A DNA stretch of 64,000 nucleotides from NCBI RefSeq assembly GCF_001949145.1, contig NW_019091503.1:248259-312258 (forward strand), written 5' to 3'. The notes beneath the pieces are model-generated. The model was not told where the DNA came from, did no database searches, and saw only the letters and a list, made by a program, of their open reading frames with translations. Position 1 is the first letter of the stretch. Each line of letters begins with the position of its first letter. This document shows positions 1-13,169 of the stretch, in pieces. The position numbers and the translations under genes are program-made. This stretch comes from Acanthaster planci (lineage: Eukaryota > Echinodermata > Asteroidea > Valvatida > Acanthasteridae).

Positions 1-316
1 GTCTGTGTACTGGGAGAAATCCAGTGGAAGCAATTTTGTACTGTTTTTGACGGTTACAGCAAAAGGAAGGTTAAAGGTCGGACTTTACTCATTGGGGACA
101 AAGATTACTTCCACCATCAAGACCTCCCCTCCCACTTCTAGACATAGCACTCTAGTCTCTACATGTACAGAGTGTGCCCATCAGAGGGTAGCCAGGAATT
201 GTGTCACTGTACTGTTATCATCAAAACTCTAACAAAAAATCAATTCTTCCATCTAACATTAGACACAACACCTGCAATCAACTCGACAAAATAAATGTTG
301 ATTTTTGGCAAACATA

Positions 317-726
317 ATGTGACCCGTCACAACAAAATGAGCACAAAGTTGCATTCTGCTCTTTCCTATTTTGAAGGTTCAAAATCATACTGAAGTGGAG
401 GTTAATTTGGGAATTTTGTAATAATTGGAAAGACTAACATGTCTATTTAATTCCAAATATTTCGCAGGATCATATAGTTAAAAAAGTCATTCTCACAGCA
501 GTTTTGACAATAGCATTATGCATGCCTGGTCTGAGATGTTGAAACAATGTTGGGAACAAAGACACAAAGCTGCCAGAATAATGCCACATTGTCACCTTAT
601 ACTTCTACCCTAAGTGTTCCGTGTACATGCCATTGGACAGCTCTTTTTCTGCTGAACTCAAAAATACCAATATCTTAATTTTTGAAAATTCCGACTTTCA
701 ACTCATTTTGTGGTGACAGGTCACAT
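317..726. mobile_element. MITE-like element with 25-bp terminal inverted repeats
   Basis: The left end ATGTGACCCGTCACAACAAA... (317-341) and right end (702-726) are inverted copies with two mismatches in 25 bases. The interior of about 360 bases has no coding frame. No clean target duplication was identified. Confidence 0.7.
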
Positions 727-1423
727 ATTTTCTAAAGGCTCAGAAACTTCAAAGTGAAATAAAATAATTAAATTAGGAACTTTTCACACCATGATGAAAA
801 TCTCTGGCTGCACTCATATTAACAAAAGTTACAACTGCATAGTGGGGACAAAATAATGTATGTATTCAACACGTGTGTAACAGGTACATGTACAAGTAGT
901 ACAGTATGTGTGATTTGATCCTCGTCCTGTTATGGGAAGCTTTTTATTGTTAGGCAAATGCGGGAACATTTTTTGTCCCTCAATGTTTTGGTCTGAACGA
1001 TATCGGTGTAATGACAGGTGTACATACATGTCCCACAACTCATTGTACATGTATTCATTGTACACTCGTATACATACTGAATAATGCACAAACAGCAGGG
1101 ATACCAGTACAATCACAGAGCAAATGGTACACTACGACCTCTGTGTTGGTCCCCATCATGCACTCTGGTTAATTAATCTCCAACAATTTGGCAGCCCCTT
1201 AATTCTTGTGAGAATCTGCTATGTTTCTATACCACTCTCCAGCTTTTAGCACTGAATAGCAATGATACACTGTATATGAGACTCTCAAAACTGTGGCACA
1301 TGATATTGACTTGGATTTCTCCAAGGTCACTCAGTTCACATTGCTGTAAATGCCATACCATAACGATTTCCTAGGAGTAAGGCTAGAATAGAGAGTCTAT
1401 ATACACACCTTTTACTACATGTT

Positions 1424-1513
1424 CATGTACTGTACATGTACCACCATGTACTGTCCATGTACCACCATGTACTGTACATGTACCACCATGTACTATCCAT
1501 GTACCACCATGTG
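1424..1513. repeat. 21-bp minisatellite, about 4.3 copies
   Basis: Units start at 1424, 1445, 1466 and 1487 with a partial fifth at 1508, consensus CATGTACTGTACATGTACCAC with alternating TACATG/TCCATG variants. The two open frames across it (Cys-Thr-rich on one strand, His-Gly-Gly-Thr on the other) simply follow the repeat. Confidence 0.9.
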
Positions 1514-4092
1514 CTGCTACCATAGGGTATCTCTTATCCTGGATAGTAAGAGGTACACAATGAAGCACACAATGTATACAATGTATACATTTGTACAAGG
1601 TGAACTACAATGTGTAGAAATACATTACACAGGAACATAACTGTTCCCACATCTGGGCCCCTGAGTGCTTTACAAAAGAAATTGTCCCCTAAATCTTAAG
1701 AGTAGGCATGTCACTATGTCACTAAAATTTTGAAGTGTCTGTGAAGCATTTCATTTTATGAAGCATCTTAATGAAATAAACACAGAACAGAAAGAATTTT
1801 TGATATACGACTTTTCGTTCTTGAGTTATGATGAAACAAGTAATGAAACACAACGGAATCGTCCAAAGAATACAATCATGGGGAACAGCTTGCTTCGACG
1901 CAATTCAAATGCGCGATATTGCGCGTCACACGAAGCGGTTCTGACGAAAAAGTCATTTTTAAAATCACCATACCTTCTTTATTCTGTCCTCATTTCAAAC
2001 ATTAAAAACATGACAGTTAAGAGGAGACTGTAAAGTATTATCCATGTATTTCTGTGTCATTTTAGGTGCTTCATGTTTTGACAAAGCCTATCAAAAAGTA
2101 CACCTCATTTTCACAACGGCCCGTGTTGTGCATGTGGATACCGTGTGCGTGCCGAGTTGGCTGAAAATATTGATAGCCCATTTGACCTGCCTACTAAGAG
2201 CCTGGAGAGGGGTGAATGGGGGGGTGTGAGGTAGAATCCACCTCCCCCCCCACACACACACACAGTTTGGGATATCAGCAGCTGTTTTGGATATTTTTCA
2301 GCAGCTGAGCCCTTAAGAGATTCCAGAGTAGCTCTTGGCAGTCATTCTCACACAAATTTTGCAAAAATCTAACATTCCGTTCTTGCGCAGGGCACATTTT
2401 TCCAGGACAGATCAGCCAAAAATGTATACTTTTCCACTGCGATGCTCAATGCACACAGCTTGGCACACATAGCCTTGAATTTCAAATGACCGGAACAAAA
2501 AAAACATACGTCTGATTGAGATCTAATTTCACATTTGTAATGAAAGGAGTGTCTGCACATAAATGCAAGCCAATTTTTTTTTTTAAATTAAGCATGGCAC
2601 AGATGAGTTCTTGGAAGTGAGATGGGCCAAAATAACCCAGCTCTTTTGGGTTTAATTTGAGGAAGGCCAATCCAATCCCTTGAGGGTGCACCTTTTTGCA
2701 GGGGGAATTTAAACAAATATTTTATTTTATTTCTTTTTTTAAAAATTCAAGTGAAATTTGGCGATGCAAAAGAGTATTCTGTGTCGGGAAGTCATGTCAG
2801 TCAGCATATGAGCAGCGCGTGAGTGCTGTGGACAACTGGGCAGGCGGCGGCTGCGAGGCTTTAGCCACAGCATGTAAAAAGCTTCCTTCAGTGCTGTCAC
2901 ATGACCACCGTAAAGAACCAACGACTGGACAGCGTGCATGCATACGTGCGGGCTACCTTTGGGCCGCGAGTGCAATCAGACTTGCTTGAAAGCAGGAATT
3001 TGTTTAGGTTGTGGTCACAACAACTTGATAGCAATGGCACTCACAGCAAGCACACACGTGTCCTCACGCCAAAAGAGGAAGCACATTTTCCAGAAATGAC
3101 GCATAATTTAAGTCTCAGCATTCTTTTTCCACTCATTATCAGTAATTTGGCGGCAGTCTTTTTAGACTCTGATTTAAGCTGATGTAGCGCTGTGGGCATT
3201 TCAAGTTACGGAGGTACTTTTGTACATTAAAGCCTACATGTATTCTTTTGGCAGGAATGAAGAATATCTTGGAGATATGCAGATTTTGAGTCCCCCCAAA
3301 AATAATTATGTACTGAGACCAGTAACTGTAATCACGTACGCATGTAATCCTGGCAAGAAGTGGTTACAAAGGTATGGATAAAATTACTCAGACACTTCGA
3401 CTTTTCCCAAAGAATGATGTCTCAAAAATTATGTATGCATACATGGTAACATTTCCACTTTATATTTTAGATAAGATTTAAACTGCGTACAGACAGACAG
3501 CGAGAGTATTTCATCATACATGTATGCATCAGAAGATTTTTTGACAGGTTGGACTGACTACTGAATGCACCATAGCAGTATGTCAGATGCCATTATTGAC
3601 ATAAATTCTAAGAATCTTTCAATGAGTAGATCTCTCAGACTTGCTACAGTACTTGAAATATGAAACCTTCCATATCTTCAACCTTTCTAAAATTGGGTCT
3701 GACAAGGCGTGTTGCAACAAGTGGCATACTTTCAAATTTTCCAGATCTATAATTCGTGGTTTTGTTCATCAGGGATTATCTGTAGTGATAATATTTCACT
3801 CAGAAAAGTTTGCACAAGTAGCCATTATCTATCTGGCAACCTAATGAGAAACTGAAACCCAACCTCCTCGAACCTCCCACATGTATCTCCCTGGACAGAG
3901 CAGATAAATGAGTTTCTTGGTCCCAGATGGAAAAAGAAACCAGCTTTAATAGGTTTGGCAATCCACAACTTGCAGAGGAGCTTACTTGCAGTACGCTCCT
4001 CTTCCTATTTTGCCCCCCACAAAAACATTATTCATTTTTCACAAAAATCATTATTGATTTTTTTTAACAACTGATCAATTACACCTTGGGCA

Positions 4093-4294
4093 AGGGTCAT
4101 TCTATAAATCTGGGGGTCCAATTTTAGAACACATCCTTTAATTTGCATGCATGATTCTGTAATGCAAATAACCTGCCAAACAAATAAGAAAAGTTTGAAG
4201 TTAATTTGATGCTATTCAAGTCAGGTCAGGCACATGTATAACGAGGACATCAATGAGCTTACTCTTTTGGACCCAGAATTTATAGAATGACCCT
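4093..4294. mobile_element. 202-bp MITE with about 27-bp inverted ends
   Basis: The left end AGGGTCATTCTATAAATCTG (4093 onward) matches the reverse complement of the right end at 4268-4294 apart from small indels in the G run. The interior is AT-rich and non-coding. Confidence 0.75.
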
Positions 4295-5375
4295 CTCGAG
4301 TTTTAAACATCTACAGAAACAGAAAAAACACTGGAAGTGGAAAAAACTGGGAAAGTGATGAGGCTGTCACTGCTGTGAGACATTGTATATGTAAATGTAT
4401 GCAAGTTGTAACATCATACATGTAAGTACCGGAGCTGCGAAGTACAGAAATGTAAGGAGAGTATGTGTAAATGGTCAGACATTTTCCAACATGTTTGGTG
4501 CTGCAGAAACTATAAAAAGGAATCATTATCCAAACAAACAACATGTACTGTATGTACACATGTACACAGTCTGTAGAGAATGTAGGCCATGTATACATGT
4601 ACTGTCACCATACCATGTCACCGTACCACCCAGTCACTGTCACCAAAATTATCAGGAAAATAAAGGAGACAACCTACAAACTTACGTACATTAAGTTTGG
4701 TACATGTGATACACTATAACTTATTTCAACTTTTGACAGTGTAGTTAGGCAAATGCAGAAGAAATGATTTCCATAAAATTAAAAAGAAACGTTCCACCTT
4801 TGAGGAATAATAAACACAAATTGTGCTGAGCATTAGATTTAGACAGGCTTGAGAGACATAATGGTGTTTAGATGCCCCCTCTCTGCATGAGTGCCTGACA
4901 ACGCCAGCTGGAGTCCATGGTTTCACTTACCACACACACATGTACATGTTTATGTCCATGTACCTGTAGGTGTACCCACATGTAGCTCACTCTATCTGAC
5001 AACAGTTCCCACATTTCAGCTGACACATGTCCATAGGAAAAAAAAAATTCCTGCCCTTTCCAAGTGAGGTCCAAGGCTCACAACTCAATTACTAAGGAGA
5101 CTATTCCTTCCTCCATGGGTAGACCATGAATAATGATGTTTCGTCTACCAATCTGTTATCACAGTCAGCAATTGAGATAACAGATAAAGTCTTTCCAGTA
5201 GTTCTCACCATTCTTTAAAAAGTTTAATGCATTATCATGAAGATAGATGGAAGCACTGGCCTCATTACTGGAAGCACCACACAGTGACACACCAAAACCT
5301 TGAGAAATGAGGGACTATGGGTCAGAGTTTATTCTGCACGATTGTGTAGGAATGCAGCCTTCCTTAAGCCACTTG

Positions 5376-5721
5376 AGGCCTTTTCACACTAGACAAATCT
5401 CGGGGTTGACTCAGGGTTGAAGCTGGGTTGAAAACGGGCGGTAATTCACACTTCAAAAATTTCAACCCTGCATCAACCCCATCATTGACTTCAACCTGGG
5501 TTGATCCAGAGCAGGGTTGAGATTTTTAACCCGGGTTGAAAATTGTTTGTGCTCATTTTCGAGTTGAACTCACCCTGATACGCCTAATTCACACGGAACA
5601 AGTGTAAAACAATGCTGGGTTGAATGAGGGGTTGAAAATCCAATTTTCAACCTAGGGCAGTCATGTGCTCCACCAGGGTTGAGTTCAACCTGGGTTGAGA
5701 GGATGTAGTGTGAAAACGCCT
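5376..5721. mobile_element. 346-bp MITE with TTG target duplication, GGGTTGA-rich
   Basis: The 16-bp ends AGGCCTTTTCACACTA (5376-5391) and TAGTGTGAAAACGCCT (5706-5721) are inverted with one mismatch. TTG flanks both sides (5373-5375, 5722-5724), which suits a 3-bp-duplicating superfamily such as Harbinger. The interior is filled with GGGTTGA and TCAACCC in both orientations, making an extended foldback. Confidence 0.78.
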
Positions 5722-5958
5722 TTGGTTACTTACTAACTTACATACATGTACTTATTCCCATCAAGGAGTAAATACACTATTATGAGTGCAGAGAAGATGC
5801 AGGGAAACTGACACCATCTTGGAAATTGCTTGTGGACCAAATTAGCAGGGATAAGGTTGTAGAACCATGGTAGAACATTGCTGGTGGAGTTTATATAAAA
5901 ATGTATGTAATTATAAGTTTAAGAAACAAAAACTGGTAGTACTTAAGATTTTACTCAC

Positions 5959-6232
5959 ACTGGTACAATAATCCTTGAAATCACTTGGGTGAAGTCTGCT
6001 TCCTCAAAAGCCAGCCATCCACTGGCACTGGCACCAGAGATGTTACATCCTTGCACAGTCTACCTCTCTGACCTGAACTGTTCCAGGAACACACTCTCTC
6101 AGGGAGCACTACTGCATTGAGTTCAAGCACAGGGACTTTTTCCAAATTTGACAAATACACGTACTCGTACATGTACACGTGTACTGTACAGTAAAGGTTG
6201 TAAAGTAGCCCTAACGTGAACCATGGAGGAAT
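5959..6232 (-). other. Unresolved exon-like stretch beside the gap
   Basis: On the minus strand there is a strong donor, CCAGT|gtgagt (exon end 5959), preceded by frames reading SGASASGWLAFEEADFTQV or, in another frame, an open run ending KQTSPK-stop at 5983-5981. The first lacks a good acceptor because an in-frame TAG precedes it; the second has no family match. It could be an exon partly hidden in the N gap. Confidence 0.15.
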
Positions 6233-6983
6233 NNNNNNNNNNNNNNNNNNNNNNNNNNNNNNNNNNNNNNNNNNNNNNNNNNNNNNNNNNNNNNNNNNNN
6301 NNNNNNNNNNNNNNNNNNNNNNNNNNNNNNNNNNNNNNNNNNNNNNNNNNNNNNNNNNNNNNNNNNNNNNNNNNNNNNNNNNNNNNNNNNNNNNNNNNNN
6401 NNNNNNNNNNNNNNNNNNNNNNNNNNNNNNNNNNNNNNNNNNNNNNNNNNNNNNNNNNNNNNNNNNNNNNNNNNNNNNNNNNNNNNNNNNNNNNNNNNNN
6501 NNNNNNNNNNNNNNNNNNNNNNNNNNNNNNNNNNNNNNNNNNNNNNNNNNNNNNNNNNNNNNNNNNNNNNNNNNNNNNNNNNNNNNNNNNNNNNNNNNNN
6601 NNNNNNNNNNNNNNNNNNNNNNNNNNNNNNNNNNNNNNNNNNNNNNNNNNNNNNNNNNNNNNNNNNNNNNNNNNNNNNNNNNNNNNNNNNNNNNNNNNNN
6701 NNNNNNNNNNNNNNNNNNNNNNNNNNNNNNNNNNNNNNNNNNNNNNNNNNNNNNNNNNNNNNNNNNNNNNNNNNNNNNNNNNNNNNNNNNNNNNNNNNNN
6801 NNNNNNNNNNNNNNNNNNNNNNNNNNNNNNNNNNNNNNNNNNNNNNNNNNNNNNNNNNNNNNNNNNNNNNNNNNNNNNNNNNNNNNNNNNNNNNNNNNNN
6901 NNNNNNNNNNNNNNNNNNNNNNNNNNNNNNNNNNNNNNNNNNNNNNNNNNNNNNNNNNNNNNNNNNNNNNNNNNNNNNNNNNN
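6233..6983. other. Assembly gap (751 N)
   Basis: A run of N. The last 11 called bases on the left (CATGGAGGAAT, 6222-6232) recur inverted just right of the gap (ATTCCTCCATG, 6992-7002), so the missing DNA may be the inside of an inverted repeat. Open frames reported across the Ns are artefacts. Confidence 0.98.
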
Positions 6984-9408
6984 CAGAACACATTCCTCCA
7001 TGCTTGAACATGCACACATACATACCTTCACATCTGACAAAATCTCAAATCAATTAAAAACATTTCTTAGAGGATGAATACCAACTTCCTATACTTTAAA
7101 AACAAATTTTTTCCAAAACCTGAAAAGACTGAGTTTCTTGCCAGTTGCTACATTATACTGAATGGCTAAAGCATCCTTAAGTAACAACACATGTACATGT
7201 GCACTGATCTCTTTAGCTCTCTGTTAATTAAACACAATTTTTTAAACATGTACAACAAAAGGACACATTAATTTTCAGAGCTGTAAAAGGATTCATTTGA
7301 TTTTCCGAGCAGAGTGAAAATTCATGTTCCAGGGCCACTTTTTTTTCCATTCAGCCTCAGGCATTATTAAACAAACATTCCAATCAAAACCCTTTGTCTA
7401 CCGTACAATATCCACATCCCAACAGAACCTTTTGAAAGTGGAATATTCACTTATGTAAACTTCCCTTCTTTAAGCTACTGTGGAAAGAAAATGCCTTATT
7501 TTTCAAAAGTATGTATTCTACACATAATGCCGTACAAAGGACCATTCTGTTACACACTGTACGTGTAAATTATGCCACAATTACAGACTACATGTTGGAG
7601 AGTGCTAGATCAGAGCATGAAACTGGTCAGAAATTTTCAAACCATGTTTGGTGTAAGTCCAATCAAGAGCAGATGTGGTCAGACAAAACTTGTGAGGGAA
7701 ATGTGCAGATAATTGTGCCACAAATGAAATCAGATCTGTGTTTTTATCCAGCTATTTGCACTATGGCATTTCAGGTGTATGTGTGTACTTGAGCATGTAA
7801 GTTACATAAAAAATGGCAAAACAAACCAGAGTGTGCTGTGCGACCACTTTTGGCGTAATTTCAGGCACTGCTAGAGAATGAAATAAAAATCACCTACCTG
7901 GTATTAAAGCTTATCATACTTTTCTACACTCTTAGCCCTTTCATAGAAAGTACAATCAACCATTACAAATTAACATTTTAAAATTAAATCTAATGAGATT
8001 TTTGAATTTAAAGGACAACAAAAATTTTTAACAATTCTTTGAAGTGTCAGGTACTATGGTAACACATGTCAAATTTGGTAAGGAAACTGAAACAAACACT
8101 GTACATGTAAAGGACTCTCATCAAACCCAATTATCAGAATGCTTTTGAAAATAATCAGCTACTTCATTGAAACTGAAAGTACAATCGTAAGGTAAATGTT
8201 TCCGTTTTCTGAGAGAAAGAAAACATGTTGTCCTTGATAATCCTTCACATACAGATCATGCTTGGAAACACCACTGAAAGAAGTGTGGTATACAGTGAAT
8301 GTTCAACAGACCACACACAGCTTTCTGACTGACTTACCACACATGGACATGTACATGTACATGTATGTACAGTACATGTACACGTAGATTACCATGAACA
8401 GTCTTCAAGATGTTAAGCAGGAACAGGTGTGCTGATGTCCAAGGCCATAAACAGGATTGGTCAATTATATAGATAATGAATACAAGGCAAGCAAAAGTCA
8501 AACCAGTACATGCATGTTGGACAGAAAATACATTTTCCATCACCAAAATTCATCCTATTAAAGTATTACGTACATGTACATTTATCCCAGTAAAATGAAA
8601 TGAATGATACATAAAAATGATGTCCAAAATACACAACAAATAGTTTGATCATACACCTTATAAATATTTAATATTCATTCCTTAGGGGCTACAATAAAAC
8701 TTCCACTGAAGTTAAAATCAGAGCAAGATTAGCCAGCCCCAGCTGTTCCTTTGAGGTGACAAACTACACAGTGTTTCATGTGACTAAAGAGATGCAGCAA
8801 ACAAATAACCAATTTCTATGACATAGCGCCGTTTCTCCAGATGAAAAAGTTCTTTCACCCACATGAGAAGTAGTTGTGTTCACAACGGATGCTGGTTTTC
8901 TCACCAGCAGTAATAACAATAAACATGTAGACTTACCAACTACGTTAATCACAACTTAGCGATATACTTTACAATTACATTACTATATGTACATGTATGT
9001 ACCGTACAGTACATGTATAGAAAATAAAACTTATCGATACCAAAGATTGGATTGACACACCCAAAATCCTGGATAATAAATTTCAGGAATCATTTAAATT
9101 TACCTGTTTCCAACTGCTACCGGTATGCGTCATTTTGGGAGATTTTACACTGTCCTGTAAGTGGGAATTTCCTATGCTCAAACTGAAATGAAAAACCACA
9201 GTGAACAAATGCATCTCCTACAGGTACGTGTACGTGTACCAGAATATGTATACGTGTACATGTATGTGGAACTTTACAAAGCACATGGGCAATTTTTATG
9301 TAAAGGTGCACATATGAACCTGTATTTTACCCCAAACAAAGTAATGACACACTGAATGTAATTTAGTGCTTAGGTTTAGTTTAGACCCAATTAGAGTTAA
9401 TAGGCCTA

Positions 9409-9634
9409 CTCTCTAAATCGGAAAGAGTGAAATTAGGGACAAGGCATTTTAGGGTGAAAATCACTCTGAATTCAGACTGAAAAAAAGGCTGAAACTAGCT
9501 CCCTCCAGTAGAAACTCTAGTGATATTTCAACCTTTTGGAGTGAAAAAATTTAAACTCCAATTCATCTGGTCCTTAATTTCAATCGAATTTTCACTCAAA
9601 TAGAGTGAATTTTCACTCTTTGGAATTTAGAGAG
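9409..9634. mobile_element. 226-bp MITE, TA duplication, CTCTCTAAAT ends
   Basis: The ends CTCTCTAAAT (9409-9418) and ATTTAGAGAG (9625-9634) are perfectly inverted, and the similarity continues inward (AAAGAGTGAAA against TTTCACTCTTT). TA flanks both sides (9407-9408, 9635-9636), as in Tc1/mariner-type elements. The interior repeats AGAGTGAA/TTCACTC. Confidence 0.8.
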
Positions 9635-12371
9635 TAGTTATTTCCAAACAATCATTCCTTTTTATGGATAAATGTAATTGATTAATAGATTCAGTGTATT
9701 TTTTGCACAATCACTTTGCAGGTAAAGTTTGATTGACATTTATAAAAAAAGTATGCAGAATTCATAACAAATTAGAACATGAAAAGACACATTAGTCTAC
9801 ATGTACCGGTACATGAATTTCAACAAACGTTTTAAGACTTTCCTCTAGAAACAAATTTCATGAGTTTTCCGGAAAGGAGGTTAAAAAAATCACCTTAATC
9901 AACAAAAAAAAAATATACACACCAAACTTACCCATATGGCACAAATGCTTGGGAGGCAAGACACTAGGAGGATTCCTAGTATTGATTTTATGCACATTTA
10001 TGCCACATCTGCCTCTACTTCAAGATCTCTTGCCATCAGCGTTACTTGGACGAGATAGACTGACGTCAAAAGGCTACCCCTACGCAATGTGTTACAAGTA
10101 CCGGTTCATAAACCTCCCTTATGATTTATTAGACTACATGTACTTCAAGGAAGCTAACACTAAAGATGCAGAATTACAGAAATACATGTGAAGTAATGAA
10201 GGCATGCTGGTATATACTGCCAAGATCCGGTATTTATGGAATTGTGGTGGAGAGCATACATGTAGGATCCAGTAGTCAAACCTAAACTTAGCTTTTAGCA
10301 AGTATCGGTATATTAATGACCGGTGCTGTGCCATTTCTTCAGGCAACTTGTGGGAAAATTTTAATTGGCTGTTTTCTCCACAAACATCTATTAACTCTCA
10401 CAGTGCAATTAATTTTCTACATAGGGCATCAAAAGGCATGTGACTACTGACCACTGAACCATGCCATTTGTTTTGAAGGCCCTGTCCAAGGTACTTGGCT
10501 GAGACTTACAGGCAGGCAATAATGAATGCTAAGCCTCTCCGTAATAGCTAAATAGCCATTCCTAAGATGTGTTACAGACAGCATTGCCACATTATATTCA
10601 GACATACTGTACATTGTTATGCAGGGCTCCAGATATGATGAGGCTATGGGCAGTGTGTGTGTAAATCTATGGTCATAACAATCAACGACAGGATTCTGCA
10701 TGTAGCTGTCAAGACGCAGATCTTCGCAGAAGAGACGATATGTGACATCATTTCGACAAACATACGAAACGCTGAAAACACATAAGAAAAGCCTCTTGGG
10801 TGATTAAATACATGTACATGTCACATTCTTTAACCTTCACTGTTACCAGTACTTCAACAATGTACATGTACCAGACCAGTACAAATGTATACAATTCATT
10901 TATGGTAAGCTCATAATGAGCCAAATGAATACATGTACATGTCCAATGTACATGTCCAATGTATGTACAGCAAGATAAACATTGTGCCACACAAAGAGAG
11001 TCAGCAATGTTGAACACAATCCAATTTTGCCCACTGTCTGCATCCATGTTTGCACAAGCAGCAAAGTATTTCCATATGATTGCATATCATCAGGGACTGT
11101 TAAGCAAGGCTGTCTGAATTCTCTTTACATCCACATGGGAACACGCCCAGAGAACATTTTCTCTTTATTAAAAAGACTTTCCTTTGAGCTATATATGTAA
11201 GACCACTGGTTGACGATGAAACTTCCTGGGTTGACATACAATATACATGTACATGTGCTGCAATGCATTCTATGTTTATAAGTCACAGGTACTGCTCTTA
11301 AAAGCCTGATATATAAAAAGGTGATTGGTCAAAAAACAGGCCTGTGCCAACATAAAGTATACAAGGAACCTTTCAGATTTACTGCAGGATCTTGATGGTT
11401 GCAAAGTGTAGTGGTTCGCAGTTTCCATTTATTAAGCTTGGTTCTAATGCATTTCTAATGCATTTGCTGCACTAACATTCTTGATACGAACAGCAATGCT
11501 GCAATGTCTGGATCAATCCATGTACATGTTCTTCCAAACGATGTACGGAAAGTCCAAACCCACGAAGTACTGGTGACCTTAATGGATATTTTAAGTGATG
11601 TAACAGAATCGGCCACTTATGGGTACTTCACAGTCAAGGATATAGCTATATCAAAAGCACTCTAACCCTCACTACAAATGGTAATGCTGCCCTTAATGTT
11701 GGACAAATAACTTGAAATAAGTGGTGACATTTTCCACATTTATTTAGGGAATTTTCACACATATCTCATCTTGACCCATCCTAAAAAACATTGCCACTAA
11801 TGTCCGAGACCATATTGTCGCCAGGTCCCTAACTTTGCATGCAAGTCAGATTGTTCTGCACAGTAGATGGTGAAAAAAGGGACCTGGCGACTATCTGCTC
11901 TGTGCAGGAGCACCCCATCAATTCATTGGTTGAAAAAGCATATATTGGACAGGAGGGCTCATTTTGTTGGAAGTGATGCGACTGCAATGCTCGCATTTCA
12001 CAGTCATTCATGAATTAGCAACACGCAGTTACAACTAGAGGAGCCTCCATTGCTAGAAAAAATTCCCCCTTAGTTTATCTCACAGCCCATACCATCATGG
12101 ACAATTTACATGTAAATGTACAAGTAGCAATCTCACCAGATATGACAGATGAACATCTTCGCCGCCCACTTTAAAACAAAGTCCACCACTTTAAACACTC
12201 GAGTCAGTTCAGTATTTTGACAATATCTGCTAAAAATGAAGGTCATTCAAGAACAACTCACACACAAACCGAAACCTTCCAACTGTCGAGATATTTAGGT
12301 GCTTTTTATTATGTCATGTACAGTAATTATCTGACTCGTTCTCATAAATGCAATCCAATTTTGTACACCAA

Positions 12372-12431
12372 AACCGTGGGTTTTGTTGTCCTTAAGCATG
12401 GCAAAAACAAACCCCCCTGTTCTGGGGGTAT
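12372..12431. repeat. Short hairpin of the GAACnGTGGGGTT type
   Basis: GTGGGTTTTGTTGTCC on the left pairs imperfectly with GGCAAAAACAAACCCCCC on the right, followed by TGTTCTGGGGGT. The terminal motif resembles those of the hairpins at 41890-41946 and 48173-48268. Confidence 0.45.
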
Positions 12432-13140
12432 CCGATTAGGCTACCAAACTGCTGATAAATAAAAAAATTCATGACCATAATATTAATAGTCATCAGGTCC
12501 CTTATTCTGCCACTTACTGTAAAAACCAATTAGACTTGACAATTGAATGGATAGCCAAATTAGCGACCTGGCGACTATACGGTCACGTATGTTAGATTTT
12601 AACAAGTGACAAGCCCATGAAGCCACGATTTCGTTTTACCTTCCTCCAAGGACCACACTAGTGCTAGCCAGGAATGTCAGAACATCAGAGAAACAACAGG
12701 CCCAGGCCTACTCGAACTTTCGAAATTCGAAACCAAGCCTTTGGGCCTTGGCAATATTTCAAATTCAACAATAAATCTCAAACAGCCAGGCTCCCCGTAA
12801 CCTTCCGGTAATCACAATCCCTTTCCCAGTTTGTACGTGTACACATGGTCCTAGTATGGATTAAGGATGTCTTCCTTCCTCCAATCCATGGCACCGTCTA
12901 CAATTTTTAAGTAGGCCTAGGCCTACAAACAAACAATAACTTCCATCAACTCCTCCCAGCTCCTAGTCATTATCAAGGTTCTACCAACCTTTCCGTGTGC
13001 CACTTGTCTCAGTTCTTTATGTCCAATTTGATATGTGAAAGTACTGAACTAAAGACTGTTGAGGTTCAAATCATGACGACGAGGAAAAACCTGTATTTTT
13101 GCAGAAGGTGATGACTCGGCAAGCTCTCACCAATACTCAC

Positions 13141-13166
13141 GTAGTGAGGCCACAAGAAGAGTCCAT
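13141..13166 (-). CDS. Weak candidate first coding exon (8 codons)
   Basis: On the minus strand ATG GAC TCT TCT TGT GGC CTC ACT AC is followed directly by the strong donor gtgagt. The surrounding 13140-13260 is more GC-rich than its neighbours, as a first exon might be. No partner exon was found with confidence; the short match may be chance. Confidence 0.15.
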
Positions 13167-13169
13167 CGG

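Larger units (their letters stand above)
1..13140. other. Non-coding, repeat-rich left flank
   Basis: No open frame here matches a known family, and those longer than 90 codons run through TACATGTA repeats or the N gap. It may be intron of a minus-strand gene starting near 13166, but that is weak. Individual repeats are listed separately. Confidence 0.5.

Noticed and set aside
1383-1640. Cys/Thr-rich and His/Gly-rich small proteins
   Set aside because: Both frames simply translate the 21-bp minisatellite.
2225-2275. G-run/C-run with (AC)n as a regulatory hairpin
   Set aside because: Simple homopolymer and dinucleotide tracts explain it fully.
5959-6130. An exon joined to the 8-codon candidate at 13141-13166
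   Set aside because: The phase-compatible frame stops at 5981 and the better-looking frame has an in-frame TAG before it; no acceptor supports it, so only low-confidence notes were kept.
5981-7077. Five open frames of 263-344 codons spanning 5981-7077
   Set aside because: They are open only because they run through 751 Ns; the real sequence on either side contributes short unrelated stretches.
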